A stretch of DNA of 14,093 bases from JAJTFW01 sp031421935 (GTDB lineage Bacteria > Bacteroidota > Bacteroidia > AKYH767-A > OLB10). The translations under genes were made by a program, and so were the position numbers. Shown piece after piece: positions 1-8,555 of this stretch; position 1 is the stretch's first letter, and each line of letters starts with the position of its first letter. The DNA is taken from positions 1-14,093 of the forward strand of contig JANOPQ010000053.1 in assembly GCA_031421935.1 (NCBI GenBank). Reading direction: 5' to 3'. The notes below the pieces were generated by a model, which saw only the letters and a program-made list of their open reading frames with translations, searched no databases and had not been told where the DNA came from.

Positions 1-440
1 GCTTTTTTGCTTTGAAACCATTTACAAATCTGCAAGAAATCTAATTATTTTTTTCGTTTTCTTGCAATTTTTATACATATTTTTTCAACACATCTAATTG
101 CTTTATAATGCTTTAGTTGCTTTTTAAGGGCTGACTAAGTATATTTTGCTAACAATATTTTCTTCTACTATAACAGTTATTTCTTTTGATGTCATAGGTT
201 CTTTTTTTCAAAGATAATTCTTTAAGGTCACAATTTGTGACCTTAAAGATGCTTAAAAGTTAGGCTGGCATGTGATTTAGCTTCTTTTGGTTCGTCCATT
301 TTGTTTGCTTGATAAACTTCAATACTGCTTATAAATCAATGTACTGATAACCTTTGAATTGTTCTGTATTTAAGATTACTACCAAATTTAATCAACAGGG
401 CAGTGACAAAAATAGCCGCAAATGGCTTAATTTCCTGCTT
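1..440. other. AT-rich region without a recognisable gene
   Basis: I see no convincing coding sequence here on either strand. Short open stretches exist, such as a hydrophobic reading from position 2 to a stop near 96, but none has a recognisable family signature. Visible structure consists of a 9-bp inverted repeat (TGCAAGAAA at 31-39 with TTTCTTGCA at 58-66), recurrent TTGCTTT words near 1-20 and 98-125, and the long palindrome at 219-249 listed separately. The tail of a gene lying to the left of the window cannot be excluded. Confidence 0.5.
219..249. repeat. Perfect 31-nt palindrome (15-bp arms, 1-nt centre)
   Basis: The arms 219-233 (TCTTTAAGGTCACAA) and 235-249 (TTGTGACCTTAAAGA) are exact reverse complements around a single T at 234. 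With a 1-nt centre it would not form a normal hairpin loop without opening several pairs, and no U-tract follows, so a dimeric protein-binding site or a recombination or repeat relic is more natural than a terminator. No intact gene lies next to it. The role is not known. Confidence 0.75.
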
Positions 441-603
441 ATACCAATTCCATTTATATTTTAGTTCAAAGCTGCAACGTATTTTTTTACCGAGACAAAT
501 TAAAAAAATCGTTGCATAGCCATAGTCTACGGAACTATCTTTTTAAGAAGTATTGGTGAAAAAGGACTAGCAGATCGGATTAAAATATAATTGGATTTGG
601 TAT
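441..603. mobile_element. MITE-like non-coding element with terminal inverted repeats
   Basis: The 23-nt left end (441-463, beginning ATACCAATTCC) matches the reverse complement of the right end (581-603, ending GGATTTGGTAT) at 21 of 23 positions. If the ends are set at 442 and 602, the flanking trinucleotides at 439-441 and 603-605 are both TTA, which may be a target-site duplication. The interior has no open reading frame of note. It holds an imperfect hairpin closed by GCAACG (474-479) and CGTTGC (510-515), and a shorter ATAGT/ACTAT stem near 523-539. Small size, inverted ends and no coding capacity fit a miniature inverted-repeat element mobilised in trans. The family and the transposase are not identified. 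Confidence 0.6.
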
Positions 604-625
604 TAGTAATCCTCTAGAACAGGAG

Positions 626-922
626 TTATTCTGGGTAAAGGTATATGCGCTGAGAAATAATGACATCTAAATTGTAATGTTCTAAGTCTCTTGATACCGT
701 TCTTTTACCCTCTTGACGAACTGTTCGGAAATTCCGAACAGTTGCATCTTGCACTAATTCGCCTGACTGAAAAATGGATTTAGTGTGTTCACTGATGTTA
801 GCCTTGCTGGATTGAAAAAGTTCTACCAATTGTAATTGGGTAAGCCAGACAGTTTCATTGTCAAACTTTACTTCGACTACGGTTTGATTGTCGGAACTTT
901 GATATATTAGTATTTCACTCAT
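626..922 (-). pseudogene. RhuM-family protein, N-terminal remnant
   Basis: The 98-residue reading matches the conserved start of RhuM-family (virulence protein RhuM) proteins: the segment VWLTQLQLVELF, then SSKANISEH, then a FRT motif and YNLDVIIS at about residues 83-90. RhuM proteins are usually more than 300 residues and continue after DVIIS with a glycine/tyrosine/arginine segment. Here the similarity stops at about nucleotide 652, and eight unrelated residues lead to a TAA at 626-628. The other two frames downstream do not restore the family sequence. The break lies about 50 bp from the MITE-like element. The frame is also open for about 80 bp upstream of the ATG, but that part contains no usual start codon. 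RhuM genes are accessory genes of unclear biochemical function, often near restriction or other defence genes. I call this a truncated, probably non-functional copy. Confidence 0.75.
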
Positions 923-1377
923 TAGTTTTTTTATTGAACTTTTTATTTCATCAATGTTGACAAGTTGGAGCTGAGTTAGTATATAGATATAGTATTTTAA
1001 GATGAATTGGTTTAATTAATTGTAATATAATTACAGCGTATTTTTGAAGCCATTTGCCTTGCATTCTACGGCTTCGCCCCAAAATCCATATTATTCCCAA
1101 TACCTTTAACTTTATCATCCTTTTCTTATCCAATGTATCCGAAACGTAATAAGTTTTCACTGCCTCTTGAAACAATATAATTCATTATATGTCTTTATCT
1201 TAACATCAATATAAAGATGTATATTATTTATGAAACCGCCAAATTCGTCGTTGTATGTCAGTAAATACTTAGGGTGGCATGGGAATTCCATGGGTAAGGG
1301 GTCTCACTTTTTTATTCCTAATGGTATTGCCCAAAAACCACATTTTTCCCTACCTTCACCATACCAAAACCCAAATC
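923..1377. other. Intergenic region between RhuM remnant and giant secreted protein
   Basis: No supported gene was found in this 455-bp gap. A minus-strand open reading from a TTG at 1175 to 951 is 74 codons with no recognisable family. Shifting its frame near 1110 gives another short plausible reading that soon stops, so at best this is decayed coding sequence. Small AT-rich inverted repeats are present, such as TGTAAT/ATTACA at 1021-1035 and TCTTTAT/ATAAAGA around 1192-1216. The right end carries the candidate promoter of the giant gene. Confidence 0.45.
1325..1358 (+). promoter_or_regulatory. Candidate Bacteroidota-type promoter for the giant secreted protein
   Basis: A TATTG at 1325-1329 is followed, 21 bp later, by TACCTTCA at 1351-1358. 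This resembles the Bacteroidota -33 TTG / -7 TAnnTTTG pattern, with two mismatches in the -7 box. Transcription would begin about 10-15 nt before the ATG at 1378, giving a very short leader. No Shine-Dalgarno sequence is visible, which is normal for this phylum. This also supports the ATG at 1378 over starts upstream of the promoter. Confidence 0.45.
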
Positions 1378-4300
1378 ATGAATCATTTCCTCCGACTTAT
1401 TTTAGTCGCTCTCCTGCTTGTAAAATCGAGTATTAGCTTAGCACAATGGACTCAATTATCTACAGGTACAAACTACGATATAAACTGTGTTCGGTATGCT
1501 CCCTCAGGCGATGTATGGGCTGGCACTTGGAATGGGATCTATCGTTCTTCCAATAGTGGTTCAACCTTTAATTTTGTGACTGGCATTAATTCAACACTCG
1601 GAAACTCGCAAATCATTGGAAGCTTCGACGATATTTATGTAACCGGACCAAATTCTGCCATCGCTTCAGGATCTTATTATTTGGGAAATGATTTGATAAT
1701 TTTTGGAACTTCAAACAATGGTAATTCTTGGTCGCATAATTATTATACAGGTAGTGGTACACTTCCGCGATACATTAGTGCTATGGATTTTGATGGAAGT
1801 GGAAATGGTGTAGCCGTTGGTGGAGCAGGTCGAGTATATAAATCTTCTAACAACGGTGCTACATGGATCAGTGCTGCCTCCGGTACTACCACCACACTCG
1901 AAGATGTTTCATGGGTAAATGGTTCTACGTTTGTTTCCGTGTCAGGATCGAATATTTATCGCTCTACAAACAATGGTACCAGCTGGACATCGGTACTCAG
2001 CCTTCAAGCTAATATCGAAAATATTTCATTCGCGCGTGGTACAAATACGGGATATGCTGGCGGTTTTGGTACGATGAAAAAATCAACCGATGGCGGACTT
2101 ACTTGGGTAACGATGAATTTGCCTGCTTATAACATCCGCACCGTCTATACTTTTAGCCCAGACACTGTTTATGTTGGTGCTTATGACGGTGTGTATCGCA
2201 CCATCACGGGTGGTTTATATTGGGAAAAATTCAACATACCGAATGTAAAATGGGTGAACGATATCACTTTCTATGATGCCAACAATGGTATGGTGGCCGG
2301 CGATAGCGGTTATGTCGCTGTTACATCTAACGGTGGTGGCTTACCGATGCCAATTTCTACCTTTAATTTAACAGGAGGTAACAACTGTGAAGGAAGCACC
2401 ATTCAACCCAATAATTTAGGTAATCCAGCATGGTCGTACCAATGGTTGTTGAATGTAAGTGTAGTAAGTACATTGCATTCGCCAACCTTAGTGTTGAGTC
2501 CAAGTGGTAGTGTTACCTTGTCTCTCGTTGCTACAAATAATGGCTTTTCGGATACATCCTCTACTTCATTTTTCATTTCGCCTATTCCGGTAGTGCAATC
2601 ATTTACTGTGATTAGAGATACAATATGTACCAATGGTACAGGTCATTTTACCATTCCGAATAGTCAAGTGAATGTATTTTATCGAGTATATGATAACAAT
2701 ATACCCGTAGGTACAGGCTTTACTGGAAACGGTGGTAGTGTCGTTGTTTCAACAGCTGCAAATCAAACCCTCGTGAAGCCATATAAAATTAGAGGTATTA
2801 TTTCTAATGTGTGTGGAGCGGATACGTTGGATGTTATCGATTCTATTTTCATTGGTAAACCTGCCACCAATGTAACGGCTGCGTATTACCGCGATACGGT
2901 ATGTCCAGGAGATACCACCTATATGTTGGTTTATAACTCTCAACCGGGATGGGAATATTATTTAGCCACTCAAAGTTCAATTAAGATCCAAGGGAATGGA
3001 GGTACTGTTGGTATTCCCGTTCCTGCAATTACCAGTAATAAAAACCATAATGTGTATGCTAATCTGATGTCGCATGGTTGTATATCACAGATTGGTGGAA
3101 CCTATGTGCTCACCTACATGTTTGCCTCCGTAAATGTTTTACCAGGTACATTGATGGGCGCCGTCAATCAACCCATCTCTTTAACAAATGCAAGTAGCGG
3201 ATTTAATGTTTGGGATTGGGATTTTGGTCCGAATGCAACGCCTTCTACTTTTAGTGGAACCAATCCAACGCCTGTGTCTTTTAATACACAAATGGTGGAT
3301 ACTATTATTATCACTGCAAAACTGAACAATACTTGTCAAAAAATTATTAAGCGTCCCGTTTATGTTTATGGTGTTCCTGTCCCATCATCAATGGATACTT
3401 GTAAATTGGATACTTCAGATGTGGGTTCCTTGTTAACGTTGAAAGTACGAATGGATGATTATAATAATATTTATTTTGCAAATTATAATGCTTCTAATCC
3501 CAATTTCTTATTTATTCCGACAGTAGGTAAATTGGATTCCGCAGGAAATAGAGTGTATTTTAATTCATTTCAATTGCTTTCCAATCAACCGGGAATGCAA
3601 GGATTACCTACTGGAATTACGTACGATCGTTTAGGTAACACTTACATTTCCACGCACTACTTTGCTGCTGCTTATTGGGATTATCAAGGAAATTATATTC
3701 GAAATAAGAATGCGTTGATAAAGATTGATGCAACAGGAAAGTTTCAATGGGCAATAGAGAGTCCTGCAGCTGAGTTTACGGATCTGATTACCATCAATAG
3801 TAGAATGTATGCTATCGGTAGAAACGTTTGGAATGGTTGCATGATGCAAACGCCTAAAGGTGGTTTTACTTACACCTCAACGGTGAATAATAAAGGCGAT
3901 GCTTTTGTGATGGAATGGGATGATACCGGAAAAATTCTTGATTTTGATGCATTCGGTGGAACCGGAAGTGCTGGTGTTTCAGGTCCTGTTCCCTTTCGTG
4001 CGAATGTTCCTTTAGTAAGTCAGTTTTTTGATGTAGACACCTTGCGTCAAAATTTAATGGCAAGCAAAGCAAATAATGGCGATATGTTGATTTGTGGTAT
4101 GATCACCACACCAACAGCAGGACAAATAATGAAATTTGGAAATGCAACTTTGACGAATAATCTACCTGCAAACAGCAACGGTCAGCAAAAAAGCATTTTT
4201 ATGACGAGATATAATGCAACACAAGGATTTACCTCAGCAGTTAATTTGTTGAATGGAAGTCCAAGTTTTATAACGAATTTTATTGAAGATGTAAATGGAA

Positions 4301-7300
4301 ATTATGTAATCATTGGTAAAACGAAAGATCGTATAATTACTTCAGCAGGTGAAAATATTTTTAGTAATTCAACTTATGATTATCAATATTTAGCTTCATT
4401 TAATCCCAATGGAAATTTGAATTGGATCGTGTATGCTGATAGTATGGCTTTTAATTCGGTGGGTGCAAATGCAGATGGATCTGTATCTGTAGGTGCATAC
4501 ATGAATACTAAATATTTATTGGTGGATGCACTTCATCAAACTTATAATGTTTCTCCAGTAGCTTCTGTTGGTTCATACATGTTACGATTTAGTGCTACCG
4601 GTGCATTCCAATATGGTGATAATATTAATTTTTATCCAATCATTGATAGCCGACAAGATGTATGTGGAAATTATCATTCGTTGTTTAAAGGTGGAATCCC
4701 AGTGGGGTATAAGTTTATTGTTTCTACTTTGTCTATGAACAATAGTTGTTCGCCAAATTGTTATGCTGCTTATGATCCCAATAGTTTGGATGCATCTGCT
4801 ATTTCTCTGAGTATAAGTGATACCACCATTAATGGACCAAGCAATAGAAATCTATTCGTAAAAATCAAGAATAATGCATTATTGCCAATTACAGGAATGG
4901 ATATTCGTTATCAAATCAATAATAACGCCGTTCAAAATTTTGCATGGAATGGAAATTTAAGTACGGGTGGTTCCGATAGTATTTTATTGGCTGCCTATAA
5001 TTTTAACCGATCATATAATCATGTTAAAGTTTGGGTACATCAAGTGAATGGTAGTATAGATAATCAGCAAGGCAACGACACGGTTAAATTGTCGCAAATT
5101 GTTTGCTCTAATCCCTTAAACGGAACGTATTCATTAGGATGTGATACTTGTTATTTTGATACGTTCCTTTCTTCATCGAAAACAATGAAACGTTGTGGTG
5201 TTTCCGGACCTGTGAAAATTGCTGTAGAGCCTGGTGTTTATTATGAGCAACTCACTGTTGATTCAATTCCATTTGCTTCTGCTACTGATTCCATCGTCTG
5301 GACTTCGGCGAATGGAATTAAAGAATCTGTTGTGCTTGACTTTGCTGCTAATAATATCAACTATTACCGAAATACAATTCGTTTAAACAGAGCACACTAT
5401 TGTAGTTTCGAAAATATGACAATACAGAATACCTCTGCCGCTCCATTTGATGCCATGCAATTGGATCATGGATGTAGAGCATCTATATCTGTTGATGCAA
5501 GTTCGGGTGTTAGAATATTGAATAGCATTGTGCATGCTCCCAAGAGATCTAATCAAGCTGGAAGTGTTGCGCAGGGCATCGTGATGGTGGGTAATATGAA
5601 TAATGTGGTAGTATCCGATAATTTTATTGATGGTGGTGAGAATGGATTAGAAATGTATTATGTATCCATAGGTCGTGATGTATCGATTTTGAGAAATGAA
5701 CTTTGGCAAACGGGAGGGATCCGACTTGGAAATGTAAAGCGATTAATGGTGGATGGAAATAAAATTCGATATATTTCTTCTTCCGGATTTGGAGGAACTG
5801 GATTGAGTATGTCTCAATGTGATTCTTTCATTGTAAAAAATAATTTGATTAGCAACGAAGTGTGGGGTGGTGCTTCTCTTTATTTAACTGGATGCGATTG
5901 TCAAACAGCATCACCATGTTTAGTTTATAATAATAGCGTTGGTTACCAACCTTCCTGGTTGCCCTTTGAGTCCGCAACTTTCTCTGGACTGAATCTAGAT
6001 ATTATTCATAATAGTTTTGGAAATGGAGTTAAGCTTTTCGCTGGGATGAATACACCTACTTTCCGTTTCAATAATAATGTGGTTCGCAGTAATAGTGATT
6101 TTACAATTGATTCTTATGATAAGTTAGATTTTATTCAAATGAATAATAATCGTTATATTTCTAATGGTGTTCCAATTAAAATTATCAATGATAATATTGA
6201 CTACGACTTAGGAACTTGGAAAGCATTCTCTGGATTTGATTTGCAATCCGATTCTGTGACGGCATCCTTCCGAACATTGTCTGATATGCATTTACTAAAT
6301 GCAGTGGCTATGCCCGGAGTTCCCTTCTCGGGAATTTCTACAGACATGGATGGAGAGATACGAAGTTTGACAGTACCAACCATTGGTGCCGATGAGTTCA
6401 GTGTTGCTACACTATTGTCTTCAGTATGGCCAGGCGATTGTGACAGTACGAAGAGTGTCGATAATTTTGACATTTTACAAATCGGATTGAACTTTAATAA
6501 ATATTATACCTCTCGTCCTACTTTATCTAATGCATGGGTTTCACAACCTTCCTTGCTTTGGAATAAACAACAAGGCAATGGAACAAACATGCATCATGTA
6601 GATTGTAATGGCGATGGACTTATTAATTTATTAGATACAGTCGCCATTTTTAATAATTATGGATTGTCGCACCCTGCTGCAAATCCGCAGGTGCAAAGTA
6701 TTTCTGTAGGACCCGATTTGAGTATTATTCCTGTTGGTACTACTTTCACAGGTGGCGATACCGTCCATTTAAAATTGATGGCGGGTACGTCGGGGTTAAT
6801 GGTGAATGATATTGGTGCGCTTGGATTTAAATTAGCAATCCCACCATCTTTAATAGTGCCCAACACATTTGTGGTAACGTATGATAACAATTGGATTTGT
6901 CCAGATACCAACTGTATTCTATTTGCAAATATGGATGAGAGTACTGGAGTTGCTGCAATCAGTATGGCACGAAAAGATGGAACTGGCGTAACTGGATATG
7001 GAGAGGTAGCGGATGTGAGTTTTGTGGTGAATGCAGTTTATAGCGGTAGCCCCACAGTGAATATAAATATTAATCCCTACCAAGCATTTGATCCTATTTC
7101 TACCGCAATGCCATTCACTACCAATGGCGGAACCATTACAATTGTAAATACATCGGTAGAAGAGTTTTCATTGATGGATGGAGTGCGCTTGTTTCCAAAT
7201 CCAACTAAATCGGTAAGCACCATTTTATTTAATTGGAAAGGCAATGGTATGGATAAAATGTCGATTCGAGTGCTGGATCTTTCCGGTAGGATGGTTAACA

Positions 7301-7434
7301 ATGCAATTCAACTGATACCTCAATTTGGGGTTAATCGTTTGGAAATAGATGCGGAACCTTTTGCGAAAGGAATTTATTTTATTGAATTGAGATGTAACAA
7401 TGAAAGTAAAGTATTGAAGATGTTAAAATATTGA
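1378..7434 (+). CDS. Giant T9SS-secreted multidomain protein (Asp-box propeller, beta-helix, dockerin-like, cohesin-like)
   Basis: This predicted 2018-residue protein is exported through Sec and then the T9SS. I chose the ATG at 1378 because it begins a clean signal peptide (MNHFLRLILVALLL..., cleavage near residue 22). The open frame reaches back to 1279, but that part is not signal-like. Domains in order: a propeller at about 23-330 with Asp-box motifs (SSNNGATW 156-163, STNNGTSW 196-203, STDGGLTW 236-243); two Ig-like modules at about 400-590, each with a DT(I/V)C motif; a PKD-like module at about 590-670 (WDWDFG); a propeller-like repeat region to about 1130; a CARDB-like domain at about 1140-1240; a parallel beta-helix at about 1250-1650; a dockerin-like domain at 1683-1765 whose second loop DCNGDGLINLLD (1742-1753) is a complete calcium loop; a cohesin-like domain at about 1775-1920; and a T9SS type A sorting domain from about 1927 (LFPNPTKS). 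A large surface or released adhesin- or matrix-like protein is likely. No catalytic activity is evident. Confidence 0.85.
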   Translation: MNHFLRLILVALLLVKSSISLAQWTQLSTGTNYDINCVRYAPSGDVWAGTWNGIYRSSNSGSTFNFVTGINSTLGNSQIIGSFDDIYVTGPNSAIASGSYYLGNDLIIFGTSNNGNSWSHNYYTGSGTLPRYISAMDFDGSGNGVAVGGAGRVYKSSNNGATWISAASGTTTTLEDVSWVNGSTFVSVSGSNIYRSTNNGTSWTSVLSLQANIENISFARGTNTGYAGGFGTMKKSTDGGLTWVTMNLPAYNIRTVYTFSPDTVYVGAYDGVYRTITGGLYWEKFNIPNVKWVNDITFYDANNGMVAGDSGYVAVTSNGGGLPMPISTFNLTGGNNCEGSTIQPNNLGNPAWSYQWLLNVSVVSTLHSPTLVLSPSGSVTLSLVATNNGFSDTSSTSFFISPIPVVQSFTVIRDTICTNGTGHFTIPNSQVNVFYRVYDNNIPVGTGFTGNGGSVVVSTAANQTLVKPYKIRGIISNVCGADTLDVIDSIFIGKPATNVTAAYYRDTVCPGDTTYMLVYNSQPGWEYYLATQSSIKIQGNGGTVGIPVPAITSNKNHNVYANLMSHGCISQIGGTYVLTYMFASVNVLPGTLMGAVNQPISLTNASSGFNVWDWDFGPNATPSTFSGTNPTPVSFNTQMVDTIIITAKLNNTCQKIIKRPVYVYGVPVPSSMDTCKLDTSDVGSLLTLKVRMDDYNNIYFANYNASNPNFLFIPTVGKLDSAGNRVYFNSFQLLSNQPGMQGLPTGITYDRLGNTYISTHYFAAAYWDYQGNYIRNKNALIKIDATGKFQWAIESPAAEFTDLITINSRMYAIGRNVWNGCMMQTPKGGFTYTSTVNNKGDAFVMEWDDTGKILDFDAFGGTGSAGVSGPVPFRANVPLVSQFFDVDTLRQNLMASKANNGDMLICGMITTPTAGQIMKFGNATLTNNLPANSNGQQKSIFMTRYNATQGFTSAVNLLNGSPSFITNFIEDVNGNYVIIGKTKDRIITSAGENIFSNSTYDYQYLASFNPNGNLNWIVYADSMAFNSVGANADGSVSVGAYMNTKYLLVDALHQTYNVSPVASVGSYMLRFSATGAFQYGDNINFYPIIDSRQDVCGNYHSLFKGGIPVGYKFIVSTLSMNNSCSPNCYAAYDPNSLDASAISLSISDTTINGPSNRNLFVKIKNNALLPITGMDIRYQINNNAVQNFAWNGNLSTGGSDSILLAAYNFNRSYNHVKVWVHQVNGSIDNQQGNDTVKLSQIVCSNPLNGTYSLGCDTCYFDTFLSSSKTMKRCGVSGPVKIAVEPGVYYEQLTVDSIPFASATDSIVWTSANGIKESVVLDFAANNINYYRNTIRLNRAHYCSFENMTIQNTSAAPFDAMQLDHGCRASISVDASSGVRILNSIVHAPKRSNQAGSVAQGIVMVGNMNNVVVSDNFIDGGENGLEMYYVSIGRDVSILRNELWQTGGIRLGNVKRLMVDGNKIRYISSSGFGGTGLSMSQCDSFIVKNNLISNEVWGGASLYLTGCDCQTASPCLVYNNSVGYQPSWLPFESATFSGLNLDIIHNSFGNGVKLFAGMNTPTFRFNNNVVRSNSDFTIDSYDKLDFIQMNNNRYISNGVPIKIINDNIDYDLGTWKAFSGFDLQSDSVTASFRTLSDMHLLNAVAMPGVPFSGISTDMDGEIRSLTVPTIGADEFSVATLLSSVWPGDCDSTKSVDNFDILQIGLNFNKYYTSRPTLSNAWVSQPSLLWNKQQGNGTNMHHVDCNGDGLINLLDTVAIFNNYGLSHPAANPQVQSISVGPDLSIIPVGTTFTGGDTVHLKLMAGTSGLMVNDIGALGFKLAIPPSLIVPNTFVVTYDNNWICPDTNCILFANMDESTGVAAISMARKDGTGVTGYGEVADVSFVVNAVYSGSPTVNININPYQAFDPISTAMPFTTNGGTITIVNTSVEEFSLMDGVRLFPNPTKSVSTILFNWKGNGMDKMSIRVLDLSGRMVNNAIQLIPQFGVNRLEIDAEPFAKGIYFIELRCNNESKVLKMLKY

Positions 7435-7447
7435 ATGTTTACCAGCA

Positions 7448-8449
7448 TTAATTTTTTATCAACTTCTTGCTTACGGTTCCGTTTTGGTTCTGTAATTGGA
7501 TAATGTAAATTCCTGGAGAGAAAGAAACAAGTTGAATAATATGCTTTTCTTGATAAATAACTTCTTGAAGTAGTGTCCGGCCCTCGAGATCTAAAAGTGA
7601 AAAATTTACAGGCAATGATTGACTCTCGAGTGTAATGGATGTAGATGCAGGATTAGGATTTGTTTTTATGCTAAACGCATCTTTAATACTTGATAGGCCG
7701 GTAGTAACACTATTGGAATTCGCTGGAACCGCTTCAGCTTGAACCAAATTTTTTGATCCGCTTTCTTGTAAAATTGCCATGGAGTAAATTCTGGAAAAAT
7801 TCCAAACAATATTACTGGGAGTTAAAAATGAATATACCAATGAATCGCCAACTAAGGGAGGAAGATTTATGTTTATTCCATTAGCTGGACTTAACGCTTT
7901 ACGAAATACATCACGATGCATAGTTTCTCCATTTCCGCCAGTATAAAATACAGTATCTTCTGCTAAGCATACAAAGAGTGATAAAGCTCCTAAACTATGC
8001 GAGCTTTCTGTTTTTACGATAACAGTGGTGCGAATGGAATCTATGCCGAACTTTTCTTGCACGATCCGCAAACTAGCAGGTGATGTTAAGGATTGATAGG
8101 GCATAAAAATGGAAGAATTTCCATAATTGGTACTTGCTGATACAACGTTTCCATTTATTACCAACCTTGGAGTACTTCCATAAATCGAATAGTAATTGGT
8201 ACGAGCATCATTATCTATTGAATTTTGTTGATAAAGTAAACAATTGGGATAGGGTGAGCTTGGGTGAATAGATAGATGAAGCGCATCGGTTTGATTATTA
8301 AAATTAACATAAAATCCGGGATTCCTGGAAGCGCATATTCCACAATTAGTATTGGTAAAATGTTCCACAATTATTTTCTTGGGAACTTGTGCTTGTAAGG
8401 GGGTAATTCTAACGAGAATAATCAGGAGTACAAATAGTATGTTTTTCAT
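7448..8449 (-). CDS. Omp28-like thioredoxin-fold protein with T9SS sorting domain
   Basis: The 333-residue product has a signal peptide (residues 1 to about 21, ending LQAQ). An Omp28-type start follows: a short strand (KKIIVEHFTN), then NCGIC with a CxxC pair at C36 and C39, as in thioredoxin folds. A segment STPRLVINGNVV near residues 105-120 matches the cis-Pro-containing 'TP.l.iNG' strand seen in this group. Residues from about 260 form a T9SS type A sorting domain (NPNPAST, LLDLEGR, SPGIYIIQLQ, then a basic tail). Omp28-related proteins are secreted or outer-membrane proteins of poorly defined function; the CxxC suggests redox or disulfide chemistry, but this is inference. The start is an ATG preceding the signal peptide. 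The gene converges on the giant protein gene with only 13 bp between stops. It is separated from the upstream lactonase gene by a terminator, so it is probably transcribed alone. Confidence 0.8.
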   Translation of the reverse strand: MKNILFVLLIILVRITPLQAQVPKKIIVEHFTNTNCGICASRNPGFYVNFNNQTDALHLSIHPSSPYPNCLLYQQNSIDNDARTNYYSIYGSTPRLVINGNVVSASTNYGNSSIFMPYQSLTSPASLRIVQEKFGIDSIRTTVIVKTESSHSLGALSLFVCLAEDTVFYTGGNGETMHRDVFRKALSPANGININLPPLVGDSLVYSFLTPSNIVWNFSRIYSMAILQESGSKNLVQAEAVPANSNSVTTGLSSIKDAFSIKTNPNPASTSITLESQSLPVNFSLLDLEGRTLLQEVIYQEKHIIQLVSFSPGIYIIQLQNQNGTVSKKLIKN

Positions 8450-8508
8450 GGTAATAAATTTTAGTGATGACTAGTTTTTATTTGATAATACTTTTCTTTA
8501 TATAAATT

Positions 8509-8544
8509 AGAGCTTCTCTTTTGCAATTGCTAAAGAGAAGCTCT
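8509..8544 (-). terminator. Stem-loop terminator downstream of the lactonase lipoprotein gene
   Basis: A perfect 13-bp stem (AGAGCTTCTCTTT at 8509-8521 and AAAGAGAAGCTCT at 8532-8544) with a 10-nt loop starts 11 bp after the stop of the minus-strand lactonase gene. The trailing sequence on that strand is AT-rich but is not a clean U-run, so efficiency is uncertain. It lies between two minus-strand genes and suggests that they are separate transcripts. Confidence 0.7.
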
Positions 8545-8555
8545 GGAAGGGTTTA

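Noticed and set aside
219..249. Palindrome as an intrinsic terminator
   Set aside because: The centre is a single base, no U-tract follows and no gene ends nearby.
243..299. 18-codon minus-strand reading (MDEPKEAKSHASLTFKHL) ending at the palindrome
   Set aside because: It is too short to support, and an open frame of this length is expected by chance.
951..1175. 74-codon minus-strand open reading
   Set aside because: It has a TTG start and no family resemblance. A frame-shifted reading is equally plausible and soon stops. At best it is decayed sequence.
1279..1377. N-terminal extension of the giant protein from an upstream ATG at 1279
   Set aside because: The extension covers the candidate promoter and lacks signal-peptide character, whereas the ATG at 1378 starts a clean signal peptide.
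6424..7140. Dockerin/cohesin as evidence of a cellulosome locus
   Set aside because: There are no scaffoldin, cellulase or other dockerin-bearing genes in the window, and the domains are divergent.
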